DNA of 64,000 bases from Bradyrhizobium sp. AUGA SZCCT0283 (GTDB lineage: Bacteria > Pseudomonadota > Alphaproteobacteria > Rhizobiales > Xanthobacteraceae). The notes beneath the pieces are model-generated. The model was not told where the DNA came from. It did no database searches and saw only the letters and a program-made list of their open reading frames with translations. The DNA is taken from contig NZ_JAFCLU010000003.1 in assembly GCF_018130385.1 (NCBI RefSeq), positions 1 through 64,000 of the forward strand, given 5' to 3'. The translations under genes and the position numbers were made by a program. How positions within the stretch are numbered: position 1 is the stretch's first letter; the number at the start of each line of letters is the position of its first letter. This document shows positions 8,808-18,114 of this stretch, in pieces.

Positions 8808-9614
8808 ATGACACCGCAAGAACGCCAATTGATTGACGATCTTTTCGACCGGCTCGCCAAGCTGGAAAGCGCCAAGCGCGATCCGGAGGCGATGTCAGCG
8901 ATCATGCAGGGCCTGCGCAACGCGCCCAACGCGGTCTATGCGCTGGTGCAAACGGCGCTGGTGCAGGACGAAGCGCTGAAGCGCGCCGACATGCGCATCC
9001 AGGAATTGGAAGCAGCGGCGGGTCAGCAAAACCAATCCGGCGGCTTCCTCGATTCGATGCGCGATGCGATCTTCGGGCAGAACCAGCCGCAGGGTTCGGT
9101 GCCCAATGTTCGCGCGCCTGAGATGGCCGGCGGCAGCCGGCCGGCCTGGAACACCGGGCAGGTGCTGCAGCAGACCCAGACGCCTGGCCAATATAATCAG
9201 CCGGCCTACGCCCAGCCCTATGGCGGCGCGCAGCAGCAGCCTTCCGCATTTGGCGGCGGCGGCTCGTTCCTCGGAACGGCGGCAGCGGCCGCGGCCGGCG
9301 TGGTCGGCGGATCGCTATTGGCTGGCAGCATCCGCTCGATGATGGGCGGCGGCAACCACCAAAGCTTCGGCGACACCGCGGGCCATAGCGGCGGAATTGA
9401 AGACCGCAGGCCATGGAGCGATCAGTCCGGCGGCAATCTGGCGCGCGACGCCGGGATCAACGACATCGGCTCGTCGGGCCGGCGCGCCGACAGCGACACC
9501 GGCTCGCGGCAGGGATTGTTCGATCAGGGCTCGCAGGACGATGATGACCTGGATCACGATTCCGACGGCTTTGATGGCGACGACAGCGACGATGGCGACA
9601 GCGATTACGCCTGA
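8808..9614 (+). CDS. DUF2076 family protein, acidic C-terminus
   Basis: A 268-residue protein whose first 75 residues (MTPQERQLIDDLFDRLAKLE onward) match the conserved N-terminus I know from DUF2076 proteins; their role is not settled. The middle is rich in Gln, Gly and Pro (QPYGGAQQQPSAFGGGGSF) and contains a short hydrophobic Ala/Gly segment (AAAAAAGVVGGSLLAGSIRSMM) that could be a membrane hairpin. The last 30 residues are almost all Asp, Ser and Gly. A GAGGGAGAGGG run precedes the ATG. A strong terminator follows at 9639. No functional partner is adjacent. Confidence 0.8.
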   Translation: MTPQERQLIDDLFDRLAKLESAKRDPEAMSAIMQGLRNAPNAVYALVQTALVQDEALKRADMRIQELEAAAGQQNQSGGFLDSMRDAIFGQNQPQGSVPNVRAPEMAGGSRPAWNTGQVLQQTQTPGQYNQPAYAQPYGGAQQQPSAFGGGGSFLGTAAAAAAGVVGGSLLAGSIRSMMGGGNHQSFGDTAGHSGGIEDRRPWSDQSGGNLARDAGINDIGSSGRRADSDTGSRQGLFDQGSQDDDDLDHDSDGFDGDDSDDGDSDYA

Positions 9615-9638
9615 GCAACGCGAGAGCTGAAACAACAA

Positions 9639-9664
9639 CGGCCGCCCATCGGGCGGCCGTTTCG
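9639..9664 (+). terminator. Terminator after the DUF2076 gene
   Basis: Perfect inverted repeat ACGGCCGCCC / GGGCGGCCGT (9639-9660) with a 3-base loop ATC, followed by TTTC. It lies between two convergent genes and may serve both, though the T-run is short. Confidence 0.75.
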
Positions 9665-9690
9665 ATTCCATGAGTCCGATCGGCTACCGC

Positions 9691-10482
9691 TCAGATCACC
9701 ACCACCCTGGCGCCGACGCCGACGCGGCCGTAGAGATCGATCACGTCTTCGTTGCGCATCCTGATGCAGCCGGACGACACGTTGGTGCCGATGGTCCAGG
9801 GCTCGTTGGAGCCGTGGATGCGATAGAGCGACGAACCGAGATACATCGCGCGCGCGCCGAGCGGATTTTGCGGACCGCCCTCCATGTGCCGCGGCAGGTC
9901 GGGACGCCGCGCCAGCATTTCCGGCGGCGGCGTCCAGGCCGGCCATTCCTTCTTCGCGGAGACCGTCTTGACGCCCGACCAGGTGAAGCCGGGACGGCCG
10001 ACGCCGACGCCATAACGCAGCGCCTTGCCGTCGCCCTGCACCAGGAACAGGAACTTGTTCGGGGTGTCGATCACGATGGTGCCCGGGCTTTCCTTGCCGT
10101 GATACTCGACCACCTGCTTTTCGTATTTCGGATCGAGCGGACGCTGCGCGGGGTCGACCGCTTCCTCCTCCCGGCGCATCGACTGCTGCGGATCCATCGG
10201 CGGCAGCAGCGCGCGCCGCCCGCCATATCCGTAATCGGGCTGCGGCTGATAGGCCGGCACGCGCTGATAGCGCCCGCCCTGCGGCATGTCGCCGAACAGG
10301 AATTCGATGAAGCCGCCGCCCATGTTGGAGCGTTCAGCAGAGGCCATGCGCGCCGGCGCCGGCTCACGGGCGTAGATCACGCTGGGTTCGGCAATTGGCG
10401 AGGCGTCGATCGCTAAAGCCTCACTGGCGAAGCAAAGGCAAGACGCGCTCGCAAGGAGCGCAAGGGAGATTTTTCCGGACAT
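9691..10482 (-). CDS. L,D-transpeptidase (YkuD domain), periplasmic
   Basis: A 263-residue secreted enzyme that makes 3-3 peptidoglycan crosslinks or attaches proteins to peptidoglycan. A signal peptide (MSGKISLALLASASCLCFAS, ending EALA) is followed by a linker of about 85 residues. The YkuD domain begins near GTIVIDTPNKFLFLVQGDG and carries the catalytic block HGSNEPWTIG then SSGCIRMRNEDV, with the nucleophilic Cys near residue 239 after the conserved His and Ser-Gly. Domain position and length are normal for alphaproteobacterial ErfK/YbiS-type enzymes, which are often present in many copies. It stands alone, convergent with the DUF2076 gene. Confidence 0.92.
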   Translation of the reverse strand: MSGKISLALLASASCLCFASEALAIDASPIAEPSVIYAREPAPARMASAERSNMGGGFIEFLFGDMPQGGRYQRVPAYQPQPDYGYGGRRALLPPMDPQQSMRREEEAVDPAQRPLDPKYEKQVVEYHGKESPGTIVIDTPNKFLFLVQGDGKALRYGVGVGRPGFTWSGVKTVSAKKEWPAWTPPPEMLARRPDLPRHMEGGPQNPLGARAMYLGSSLYRIHGSNEPWTIGTNVSSGCIRMRNEDVIDLYGRVGVGARVVVI

Positions 10483-10786
10483 CGACGTACTCTGTACTGT
10501 TCGTCATTGCGGGTTGGCGGCGGCTCGACGAACGCCGCTGCATGCGAGCAATACAAATCAAAACCTAATCGGTTTGGTAAACAGATCAGGCGTTTCGATT
10601 CACCACGTCGGCAATCGCGCGCGGATTTGTCCGATAGCGTTTATTTTGCGTGAACGCGCTCCCCTCATGGTTAATCGTTGGTATGCGGCCGCGGGGAAAC
10701 CGCCGCCACGAAGCGTTCCGGCGTGAACCTCACGTTAAATCGCATCGGTTTAAAACACACCGGAAGTGAAGGGGTGGGAAAAACTC
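10483..10786. other. Divergent intergenic region between ldt and cheZ-like genes
   Basis: 304 bases without a credible gene. They must contain both promoters. An imperfect inverted repeat AGCGTT/AACGC(T) lies around 10634-10658. I could not assign a promoter with confidence. Confidence 0.4.
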
Positions 10787-11563
10787 ATGTCGGTCAACCG
10801 CAAACGTTTTCGTATCGAACAAGCTCTTCTGGGCGACGCGCCAATTGTCATGCCTGCCGTCGAAGGCGGCGAGATCGGCCCGATGCATCGTGAGATCATG
10901 GCCGAGCTGCGCGCGATCCGTGCACAGATGGCGGGCTTCGGCCACACCCCCGCCGCTTCGACCGAGCAGTCGGAGGTCACGCGCGAGATTGCCGAATCGC
11001 ACGCCCTGCTGGAAACCTATCGCGCCCAGATCGAGCAGTGCGCGAAGCTCAAGGTCGAGCTCGACCTCATTCACGATGCGATCAACCGCACCAAACGCGA
11101 AATCGCCACGCTGCACGGCAAGAGCTTTGACGGCCAGGAAATGGCCAAGGTCAATGGCGAGCTCGGCGCCGTCGTCGGCGGCACCGAACAGGCCACCCAG
11201 CAGATTCTCGAAGCCACCGAAGCGATCGACCAGGCGGCCACCGCATTGTCCAAGAACATCTCGCCCGACCAGCAGAAGCTGCTCAGCGAGGAAATCCAGG
11301 AACGCGTCGTCTCGATCTTCGAGGCCTGCAATTTCCAGGACTTGACGGGCCAGCGCATCAGCAAGGTGATGAGCACGATGAAGTTCATCGAGCAGCACAT
11401 CAATGCGATGATGGACATCTGGGGTGGCGTCGATGCCATCAGGGCGCACGCGCCCCCGATCGTCGATACCCGCGAAGGCGACGCCAAGCTGCTGAACGGC
11501 CCGAAGCTGGACGGCGACGACGGTCACGCCTCGCAGAACGACATCGACGCGCTGTTCGATTGA
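10787..11563 (+). CDS. CheZ-family CheY-P phosphatase-like protein
   Basis: A 258-residue helical protein with the CheZ core: a long coiled-coil region (about residues 60-200) and the motif ACNFQDLTGQRI at about residues 180-192. The Asp and Gln of this motif (near 185 and 189) correspond to the catalytic Asp143 and Gln147 of E. coli CheZ. The C-terminus ends SQNDIDALFD, resembling the CheY-binding tail helix of CheZ after a flexible linker. The ATG at 10787 is preferred to an upstream GTG because of the purine-rich AAGGGGTGGGAAAA before it. No other chemotaxis genes are in the window, so its target response regulator is unknown. Confidence 0.8.
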   Translation: MSVNRKRFRIEQALLGDAPIVMPAVEGGEIGPMHREIMAELRAIRAQMAGFGHTPAASTEQSEVTREIAESHALLETYRAQIEQCAKLKVELDLIHDAINRTKREIATLHGKSFDGQEMAKVNGELGAVVGGTEQATQQILEATEAIDQAATALSKNISPDQQKLLSEEIQERVVSIFEACNFQDLTGQRISKVMSTMKFIEQHINAMMDIWGGVDAIRAHAPPIVDTREGDAKLLNGPKLDGDDGHASQNDIDALFD

Positions 11564-11592
11564 TCGGACTGGTTAACGCTGACTAAACAAAA

Positions 11593-11619
11593 TGCCGGCA
11601 GCGATGCCGGCGTTTTTTT
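11593..11619 (+). terminator. Terminator after the cheZ-like gene
   Basis: Stem GCCGGCA / TGCCGGC with loop GCGA (11594-11611), followed by G and seven T residues. A classic rho-independent terminator 30 bases past the stop codon. Confidence 0.9.
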
Positions 11620-11625
11620 GTTCAG

Positions 11626-11737
11626 TCGTCATTGCGAGCGAAGCGAAGCAATCCATGGGGCGGCGAAGCAAGTGTGGATTGCTTCATCGCTGACGCTCCC
11701 TTGCCAAACGCTTCGCGTTTGTCGCAGGCAATGACGA
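11626..11737. repeat. Intergenic palindromic repeat
   Basis: The ends TCGTCATTGC (11626-11635) and GCAATGACGA (11728-11737) are perfect inverted repeats. The inside carries further complementary pieces, including CAATCCA / TGGATTG and AAACGCTTCGCGTTT. Such elements are scattered between genes in Bradyrhizobium-like genomes. It lies between the convergent cheZ-like and lipoprotein genes. Confidence 0.75.
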
Positions 11738-11749
11738 ATTCATGCCGCC

Positions 11750-12265
11750 TCACGCCCGCGGCGCGCAGCGGACATAGACCATGTTGCCGTAGCGGACCGC
11801 AGCATCCTTGTCGATGAAGCGGGTGATCAGCACGCGGCCGTCGAACGAGACGATCTCGCGGTCCTGCTCGCCCGGCGTCGGGCCTGCCGGACCGATATAG
11901 TTCTTGCCGCTCGGGCTGCCCTTGAGCCGCAGTTCCTGCGGGGTGGCCTGGTCGGCCAGATGCATGACCACGCCGCCGGACTGGCCGGCGCCGATCACGT
12001 AAGGCTGCTTGCACTGCCCTCGCGCAGCGGCCTCGGTGCGGGGGCGGTCATTGGGATTCTGGAACGAGGCGAGGCCCCAGCGGCCGACGATTTCGTCGGC
12101 GCGGATGGTGGCGGGCATTTCGGGCGCGACGCCGGGCTCGGCCTCGGGCGCCGAACTGGACGACAGCGACGGCAGGCTCATGCTGCTGCACGCCGCCAGC
12201 AAGATCGTCAGCGCCGACGCGATCGCCAGATTGGCAACCGTACGCGCATTACGTGAGCTAATCAT
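11750..12265 (-). CDS. Lipoprotein of unknown function (171 aa)
   Basis: The N-terminus has basic residues, a hydrophobic stretch ASALTILLAAC and the lipobox LAAC, so it should be lipidated at Cys26 and inserted in the envelope. After a Ser/Pro/Glu linker, the region ADEIVGRWGLASFQNP begins a compact domain reminiscent of small beta-barrel protease-inhibitor or META-type folds, ending in VRYGNMVYVRCAPRA. The resemblance is weak and I do not assign a function. It ends close to an intergenic repeat and diverges from groESL across about 360 bases. Confidence 0.75.
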   Translation of the reverse strand: MISSRNARTVANLAIASALTILLAACSSMSLPSLSSSSAPEAEPGVAPEMPATIRADEIVGRWGLASFQNPNDRPRTEAAARGQCKQPYVIGAGQSGGVVMHLADQATPQELRLKGSPSGKNYIGPAGPTPGEQDREIVSFDGRVLITRFIDKDAAVRYGNMVYVRCAPRA

Positions 12266-12448
12266 CGCATTCCCCCGAACAATTCCCTGGCAAATCCTTG
12301 GCCGCTCCCGTCAAGCAGTCGATAGGCAGCCAATCGCAAAAAGCCTGCCGGAGCAATGACGTCCGTTAAAATTACGCCGCTGCACCGATTTGGTTTCCGT
12401 GGGAGCATCCTATATTGGCCTCACCAAGGCCTTAACCCCCTTGTTTGC

Positions 12449-12477
12449 TTGACAGGATCAGCGCCAAGCCATATTCC
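12449..12477 (+). promoter_or_regulatory. Sigma-70-type promoter of groESL
   Basis: A consensus -35 box TTGACA (12449-12454) is followed after 17 bases by TATTCC (12472-12477), a plausible -10. The CIRCE operator starts 13 bases further on, so transcription should start just before or within it. Confidence 0.75.
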
Positions 12478-12489
12478 CCGGCCCCACGT

Positions 12490-12516
12490 TTAGCACTCAA
12501 ATACCACGATTGCTAA
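12490..12516 (+). promoter_or_regulatory. CIRCE operator (HrcA binding site) upstream of groES
   Basis: TTAGCACTC (12490-12498), nine spacer bases, then GATTGCTAA (12508-12516). The CIRCE consensus is TTAGCACTC-N9-GAGTGCTAA, so there is one mismatch in the right arm. It lies just past the -10 box, where the repressor HrcA would block groESL transcription and release it after heat shock. Confidence 0.9.
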
Positions 12517-12626
12517 GGGTCATGCTGTCCCGCCCGGGGCGGCGTCGAATACCCGGCATTATCAGCCATTTTCGATGGCACAGACCTGAAACCACGCCTT
12601 CCAAAGGAACTTCAAGAGGAGACGTC

Positions 12627-12923
12627 ATGGCCAAATCCAAATTCCGTCCGCTGCACGACCGCGTCGTGGTCAAGCGCATCGATGCCGAAGAGAAGACCAA
12701 GGGCGGCATCATCATTCCCGACAGCGCCAAGGAAAAGCCGTCGCAGGGCGAAGTCACCGCCGTGGGCCCGGGCGGCCGCGACGAGTCCGGCAAGCTGATT
12801 CCGATCGACGTCAAGGTCGGCGACCGCGTGCTGTTCGGCAAATGGTCGGGCACCGAGGTCAAGCTCGACGGCGAGGAACTCCTGATCATGAAGGAGAGCG
12901 ACATCATGGGCGTGCTGACCTAA
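12627..12923 (+). CDS. groES: Co-chaperonin GroES
   Basis: A 98-residue GroES, the heptameric lid of the GroEL chamber. The sequence has the typical start [20 protein letters not shown], the mobile loop [20 protein letters not shown] that touches GroEL, and the ending [22 protein letters not shown] lies just before the ATG. It is first in the groESL operon, under the CIRCE-type promoter. The gap to groEL is 160 bases, longer than usual, and holds repeat-like hairpins. Confidence 0.98.
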   Translation: MAKSKFRPLHDRVVVKRIDAEEKTKGGIIIPDSAKEKPSQGEVTAVGPGGRDESGKLIPIDVKVGDRVLFGKWSGTEVKLDGEELLIMKESDIMGVLT

Positions 12924-12936
12924 GGCACGCTGCCCT

Positions 12937-13046
12937 CACCCCCGAGGAGGCAGCGAAGCTGCCGCCTCGAAGGGTGAACATCCGCACAAATTCATCCTTC
13001 GAGACGCGGGCGATGCCCGCTCCTCAGCCATAACCGCGAAGCCGTT
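12937..13046. repeat. Hairpin repeats between groES and groEL
   Basis: A near-perfect hairpin (12937-12977) pairs CACCC-CCGAGG-A-GGCAGC with GCTGCC-G-CCTCG-AAGGGTG around the loop GAA. A second stem GCGGGC/GCCCGC lies at 13006-13020, flanked by ATCCTTCGAG and CTCCTCAG. The sequence resembles intergenic repeats seen between other genes in such genomes rather than native operon sequence. Confidence 0.65.
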
Positions 13047-13059
13047 ATGCAAGGGATGA

Positions 13060-14730
<1,671 letters not shown>

Positions 14731-14755
14731 GCCCGGCGTTCCCGATCAATCAGTC

Positions 14756-14786
14756 GAAGGCCGCCTCCGGGCGGCCTTCTTTTTTG
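14756..14786 (+). terminator. Terminator after groEL
   Basis: Stem AAGGCCGCC / GGCGGCCTT (within 14757-14778) with a short loop, followed by a T-rich tract CTTTTTT. It closes the groESL operon. Confidence 0.9.
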
Positions 14787-14900
14787 GCTTTTTTGACGAT
14801 GAAGCGCGCCCGATCGGGTCAGGACGTGCTTGGCTCGAAAACGCTGCCGGGGTTTGCTACTTACGACCCCTGCCGATTCCATCGTTTCAGGGAATTTCAT

Positions 14901-16100
14901 ATGCGCGCGCGCTTCCTTCTCCTGCTCGGTCTGATCACGGTCTCCCCGAGCCTTGCTTTCGCCCAGATGAAACTTCCCTCCAAGACGGCGCCGGGCGCGG
15001 CCGAGACGCGCTATTTCACTGCGATCGACGGCCTGATGGACGGCAACGCCGACGTCATCCTGAAGGAAACCCGGCAGGGCAAGAACGTCACCGCGGCCGT
15101 GCTCGACGTCTGCTACCCCGCTGCGAAGGGCTCCGACCGCAAGGACCGCTTCGTCGCCAATCTCACCGTCAATGGCCAGAATCTCACCGGCACCACGCAG
15201 AGCGTCGGTGACAAGCTGCCGGTCACCGTCAAGCTGTCGCGCAAGCCTGTCGGCGACACGTTCGAATTCCGCGGCCAGATCACGATTGGCCAGGCCGTGA
15301 CCGAGGTGACTTCGACGGACAATTCCGATCTCAGCGAGAAGGAATTTTTGGACAACCAGACCAGCGATGACGGCATCACCCCGGCGCCGAAGGATTTTAC
15401 CGACGTTTCGCCGGAGGCGTTCGGCGTGCGGGTCAAGCTCGACGCCGCGCTCGATTTCCTCAAAAGCCTGAAGGGCGAGGCCGTCGAGGTCGGGCTCTCG
15501 AGCCTTTCGATCTCCTGCGATGCGCTGCGCGCCGGCGAGCAGACCATCAACCTCACGGCCGATCCGGAGCGTGCCGCGGCGCTGATTGCGAAGGCCAAAT
15601 CGATGCCAGGCGTGGTCGCGGCGGGATGGACCAGCGGCGCTGTCGAGATGGACCGCACCATCCGCTTTGCCGCGGCCGAATGGCGCGACGGCGACAAGAT
15701 TAACAAGGACAAGATCGCATCGGCGACGTCGGCCGTGCTGGCCAAGACGCTTGCTGCCAAGCCGGCGGGTGCTGAATGGAACGCCAACACCGGCAAACTG
15801 AAGCTGACCTTCAAGCGGCCGAGCCCGGTCTATCCGCCGCTCGGCCTCACCGAAAGCGTCGAAGTCACCGCGCTGGTCTCGCCGGACAAACCGGGCGCGT
15901 CGGACAGGCTGATGCTGTGGATCTCGAGCCCGGTGATCACGACAGCGGATGAAGGCGCAGGCCCCAAGCTGAACCTGACGGAGGAATCAACCGGCGACGA
16001 GGAAGGCGGCGAGCCGAAGGACGACAATGGCTCGGTCGCCGCGCTGGCAAAAGAGTTCAAGGGCCAGCGCTGGGACGCCGACAGGAGCGTGTGGAAGTGA
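14901..16100 (+). CDS. Secreted protein of unknown function (399 aa)
   Basis: The start MRARFLLLLGLITVSPSLAF, ending FAQ, is a clear signal peptide, which decides for the ATG at 14901 over an upstream in-frame start. The mature protein has no transmembrane segment and no catalytic motif that I recognise. It appears to be two or more beta-rich modules (VTVKLSRKPVGDTFEFRGQI; LKLTFKRPSPVYPPLGLTES) separated by acidic linkers, and the C-terminal region is Glu/Asp-rich. Two cysteines (DVCYP and ISCDAL) may pair in the periplasm. It stands alone after the groEL terminator. Confidence 0.8.
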   Translation: MRARFLLLLGLITVSPSLAFAQMKLPSKTAPGAAETRYFTAIDGLMDGNADVILKETRQGKNVTAAVLDVCYPAAKGSDRKDRFVANLTVNGQNLTGTTQSVGDKLPVTVKLSRKPVGDTFEFRGQITIGQAVTEVTSTDNSDLSEKEFLDNQTSDDGITPAPKDFTDVSPEAFGVRVKLDAALDFLKSLKGEAVEVGLSSLSISCDALRAGEQTINLTADPERAAALIAKAKSMPGVVAAGWTSGAVEMDRTIRFAAAEWRDGDKINKDKIASATSAVLAKTLAAKPAGAEWNANTGKLKLTFKRPSPVYPPLGLTESVEVTALVSPDKPGASDRLMLWISSPVITTADEGAGPKLNLTEESTGDEEGGEPKDDNGSVAALAKEFKGQRWDADRSVWK

Positions 16101-16255
16101 GCCGCATGCCAGCACGATAGGGCGGCCGGCAGGTTGCGCGAATTAATGCCTTCCGCCGCGGTGCAGTGCGCAATGATCTGGTCCCGGGCTTTGATTGTTA
16201 AGATTCGATTCAGTTTAGAGGAACATCATCGGTTCACCAAAATGTAGGTCACGTC

Positions 16256-16945
16256 ATGCAAGACCGCGAGCCGAGTACCTTTGAGAGCAATTGGTCGGGG
16301 AATGTGGTTGCCGGACAGTGGCGGGAGCAATCCGCGGGCCTGTGGAATTTCCTGAAACCCGATCGCGACGAAGTATTGGTGGTGCGGGAGCCATTTGGCG
16401 ATCGAGCACGCGCCGCCGTGCTGGTCACTGTGGCAGTAGTGGCAAGCTTTGGACTGGGATGGGCCGGCGGCCTGAATTGGCCCCAGTTCGCAAGCACGCT
16501 CGATGTTGTAGCCGTTGCGCAGAAAGAAACGCCCTCGCCGCGAATTTCTGACGCACGATCAAGCGGCAGGATTGAAGGCACTCGAAAGACGGCATCCGCG
16601 TCAGATTCGCCCGCCATTGTCGGAAGCATTCCCAAGCCATCCGCCCTGTTGCCGGCTGCACGGCCGTCTGCGGGCCCGGCCGCCCAGGCAAATGCGGTCC
16701 CTTCCGCCGCTGCGATCGCGATGCGGCAGCCCCTGGTGGCGGCGCCGGAAACCAGGCCGGCGACGATTCCCGGCTGGACGGTTGTCGATGTCAGGGACGG
16801 CACCGCCGTTCTCGAAGGTCCTGATGGAATTCGGATGGCCGCACGCGGCGACACAATTCCTGGAATCGGACGCGTGGAGTCCATCGTGCGCTGGGGCAAC
16901 CGCTGGGTCATCGCCACCGCCAGCGGATTGATTGCGGCGCAGTAG
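16256..16945 (+). CDS. Single-pass membrane protein with periplasmic C-terminal domain (229 aa)
   Basis: An N-terminal cytoplasmic part of about 55 residues leads into one hydrophobic segment (AAVLVTVAVVASFGLGWAGG, about residues 53-72). A long Pro/Ala/Ser linker follows, then a small C-terminal domain of about 55 residues: GWTVVDVRDGTAVLEGPDGI through GNRWVIATASGLI. That domain recalls the short beta domains at the end of GspC/PilP-like envelope proteins, but the similarity is too weak to name. No secretion genes are nearby. Confidence 0.7.
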   Translation: MQDREPSTFESNWSGNVVAGQWREQSAGLWNFLKPDRDEVLVVREPFGDRARAAVLVTVAVVASFGLGWAGGLNWPQFASTLDVVAVAQKETPSPRISDARSSGRIEGTRKTASASDSPAIVGSIPKPSALLPAARPSAGPAAQANAVPSAAAIAMRQPLVAAPETRPATIPGWTVVDVRDGTAVLEGPDGIRMAARGDTIPGIGRVESIVRWGNRWVIATASGLIAAQ

Positions 16946-17038
16946 CCGAGCTCCCGACCTGGCTCGCGCGGCCACGCGACCAGACCCATCAGCGCGTATG
17001 AGCCCGCCCTGACGAACTGGTGGACCGTTATCTGCAGA

Positions 17039-17509
17039 TCAAGGCTGCAGGCGTTTGGTCATGAACAGGCTAAGCGGGTCAGGCGTGTAGGTGCCGAACG
17101 GCGGACAGTCCTGATAGCCAGACGCGCGATAGAGCCCGATCGCCTCTGGCTGCTTTATGCCCGTCTCCAGACTGATACGATCAACATTCCGCTGGCGGGC
17201 CGCATCTTCCAGCGCTTCGAGCAAACGCCGCCCTAATCCGCTTCCGCGGGCCTCGGCGCGCACGAACATGCGCTTCATTTCGGCGTGCCCAGGGGTGATG
17301 ACCCGAAACGCGACCGATCCGAGAAGCTCGCCGTTACGACGCGCGACAAGAAACACCGTGTCGGATGTCGCGAGTGCGTCGACATCCACGAGGTGATTGC
17401 TTTCGGACGGATACAGCGCCTGCATGTATGCGTCAGACTCGGCAATCATGCGCCGGACGTCCGGCTGCCTGGGATCTTCGGGTCCTATGTCGATCTCCGC
17501 TTCACTCAT
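17039..17509 (-). CDS. GNAT-family N-acetyltransferase
   Basis: A 156-residue single-domain GNAT enzyme that would transfer an acetyl group from acetyl-CoA to an amine. The acetyl-CoA motif is MKRMFVRAEARGSGLGRRLL, with the R-G-x-G-L-G-R loop intact, followed by ALEDAARQRNVDRISLETG and IGLYRASGYQDCPPFG. This arrangement matches small MarR-associated or YhhY-type GNATs. The substrate is not predictable. It ends near the 3' side of the membrane-protein gene above and is convergent with it. Confidence 0.85.
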   Translation of the reverse strand: MSEAEIDIGPEDPRQPDVRRMIAESDAYMQALYPSESNHLVDVDALATSDTVFLVARRNGELLGSVAFRVITPGHAEMKRMFVRAEARGSGLGRRLLEALEDAARQRNVDRISLETGIKQPEAIGLYRASGYQDCPPFGTYTPDPLSLFMTKRLQP

Positions 17510-17547
17510 CCCTTACCCGACCGGTACGAGGGCCACGAGCTCCCGAC

Positions 17548-17964
17548 CTAGTTCGTATTGATGCGGAACCGCAGCGTCTTCGCGCCGACGAACGACACGA
17601 AATCGCCCTGCCGCTTCCAGGTGCCCGCTTCCGTCAGGGCCGCGATCAACTCGTCATCGGCCTGGGCCCGGTCCGGCGGACAGGGCCGGTTTTCCATCGC
17701 GCCGGCGGCGAAGATCACGGTGTTGCCCGCCACCGAAAACTGGCCCTTGCCGCCCTTGCACCAGAGTTCGAGGACCACCTCGCCGGCATCGCCGATCTCC
17801 AGATTGGGTATCCGCTTGGATCCGGGCTGACGGTTCACGTCGAGCTGCATTTCCGTTCCGAACGGAAAGCCGTCATCGGCCCGCGCCGGGCTGAACGACA
17901 GGGCGGTGGCGATCAGCAAGAGCGAAGCGATACCTGCCCGGGACATACGTGCGAACGAAACCAT
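17548..17964 (-). CDS. Secreted small protein of unknown function (138 aa)
   Basis: The ATG at 17964 begins MVSFARMSRAGIASLLLIAT followed by ALSFSPARA, a good signal peptide; the in-frame extension upstream lacks that character. The mature 110 residues are beta-rich with one conserved-looking pair of cysteines (LWCKGGKGQF and NRPCPPDR) and end in FRINTN. The pattern is loosely like META/HslJ or invasion-associated small periplasmic proteins. I do not assign a function. It lies 38 bases upstream of the GNAT gene on the same strand. Confidence 0.65.
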   Translation of the reverse strand: MVSFARMSRAGIASLLLIATALSFSPARADDGFPFGTEMQLDVNRQPGSKRIPNLEIGDAGEVVLELWCKGGKGQFSVAGNTVIFAAGAMENRPCPPDRAQADDELIAALTEAGTWKRQGDFVSFVGAKTLRFRINTN

Positions 17965-18061
17965 GCGACCTCTCGAATACCAGACCCCACCGCCGCGCGC
18001 CGTTCTATTGGACAAGTCCGCCATTGGCTAGACCAGTTCGAAAGCACAGAGGCCGCGCCGA

Positions 18062-18091
18062 CAAAAAATCCCCGCGGCGGACCGCGGGGAT
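18062..18091 (-). terminator. Terminator after the L-lactate permease gene
   Basis: Perfect stem ATCCCCGCGG / CCGCGGGGAT with loop CGGA (18068-18091). On the minus strand it is followed by a run of T residues (AAAAA at 18063-18067 on plus). It lies 23 bases past the permease stop codon. Confidence 0.9.
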
Positions 18092-18114
18092 TGCTGGCTA
18101 ACCGTCGATGGCGC

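Noticed and set aside
11626..11737. Palindromic repeat considered as a CRISPR-like or attachment site
   Set aside because: It occurs singly with inverted, not direct, repeats and resembles the dispersed intergenic elements at 40061 and 45966.
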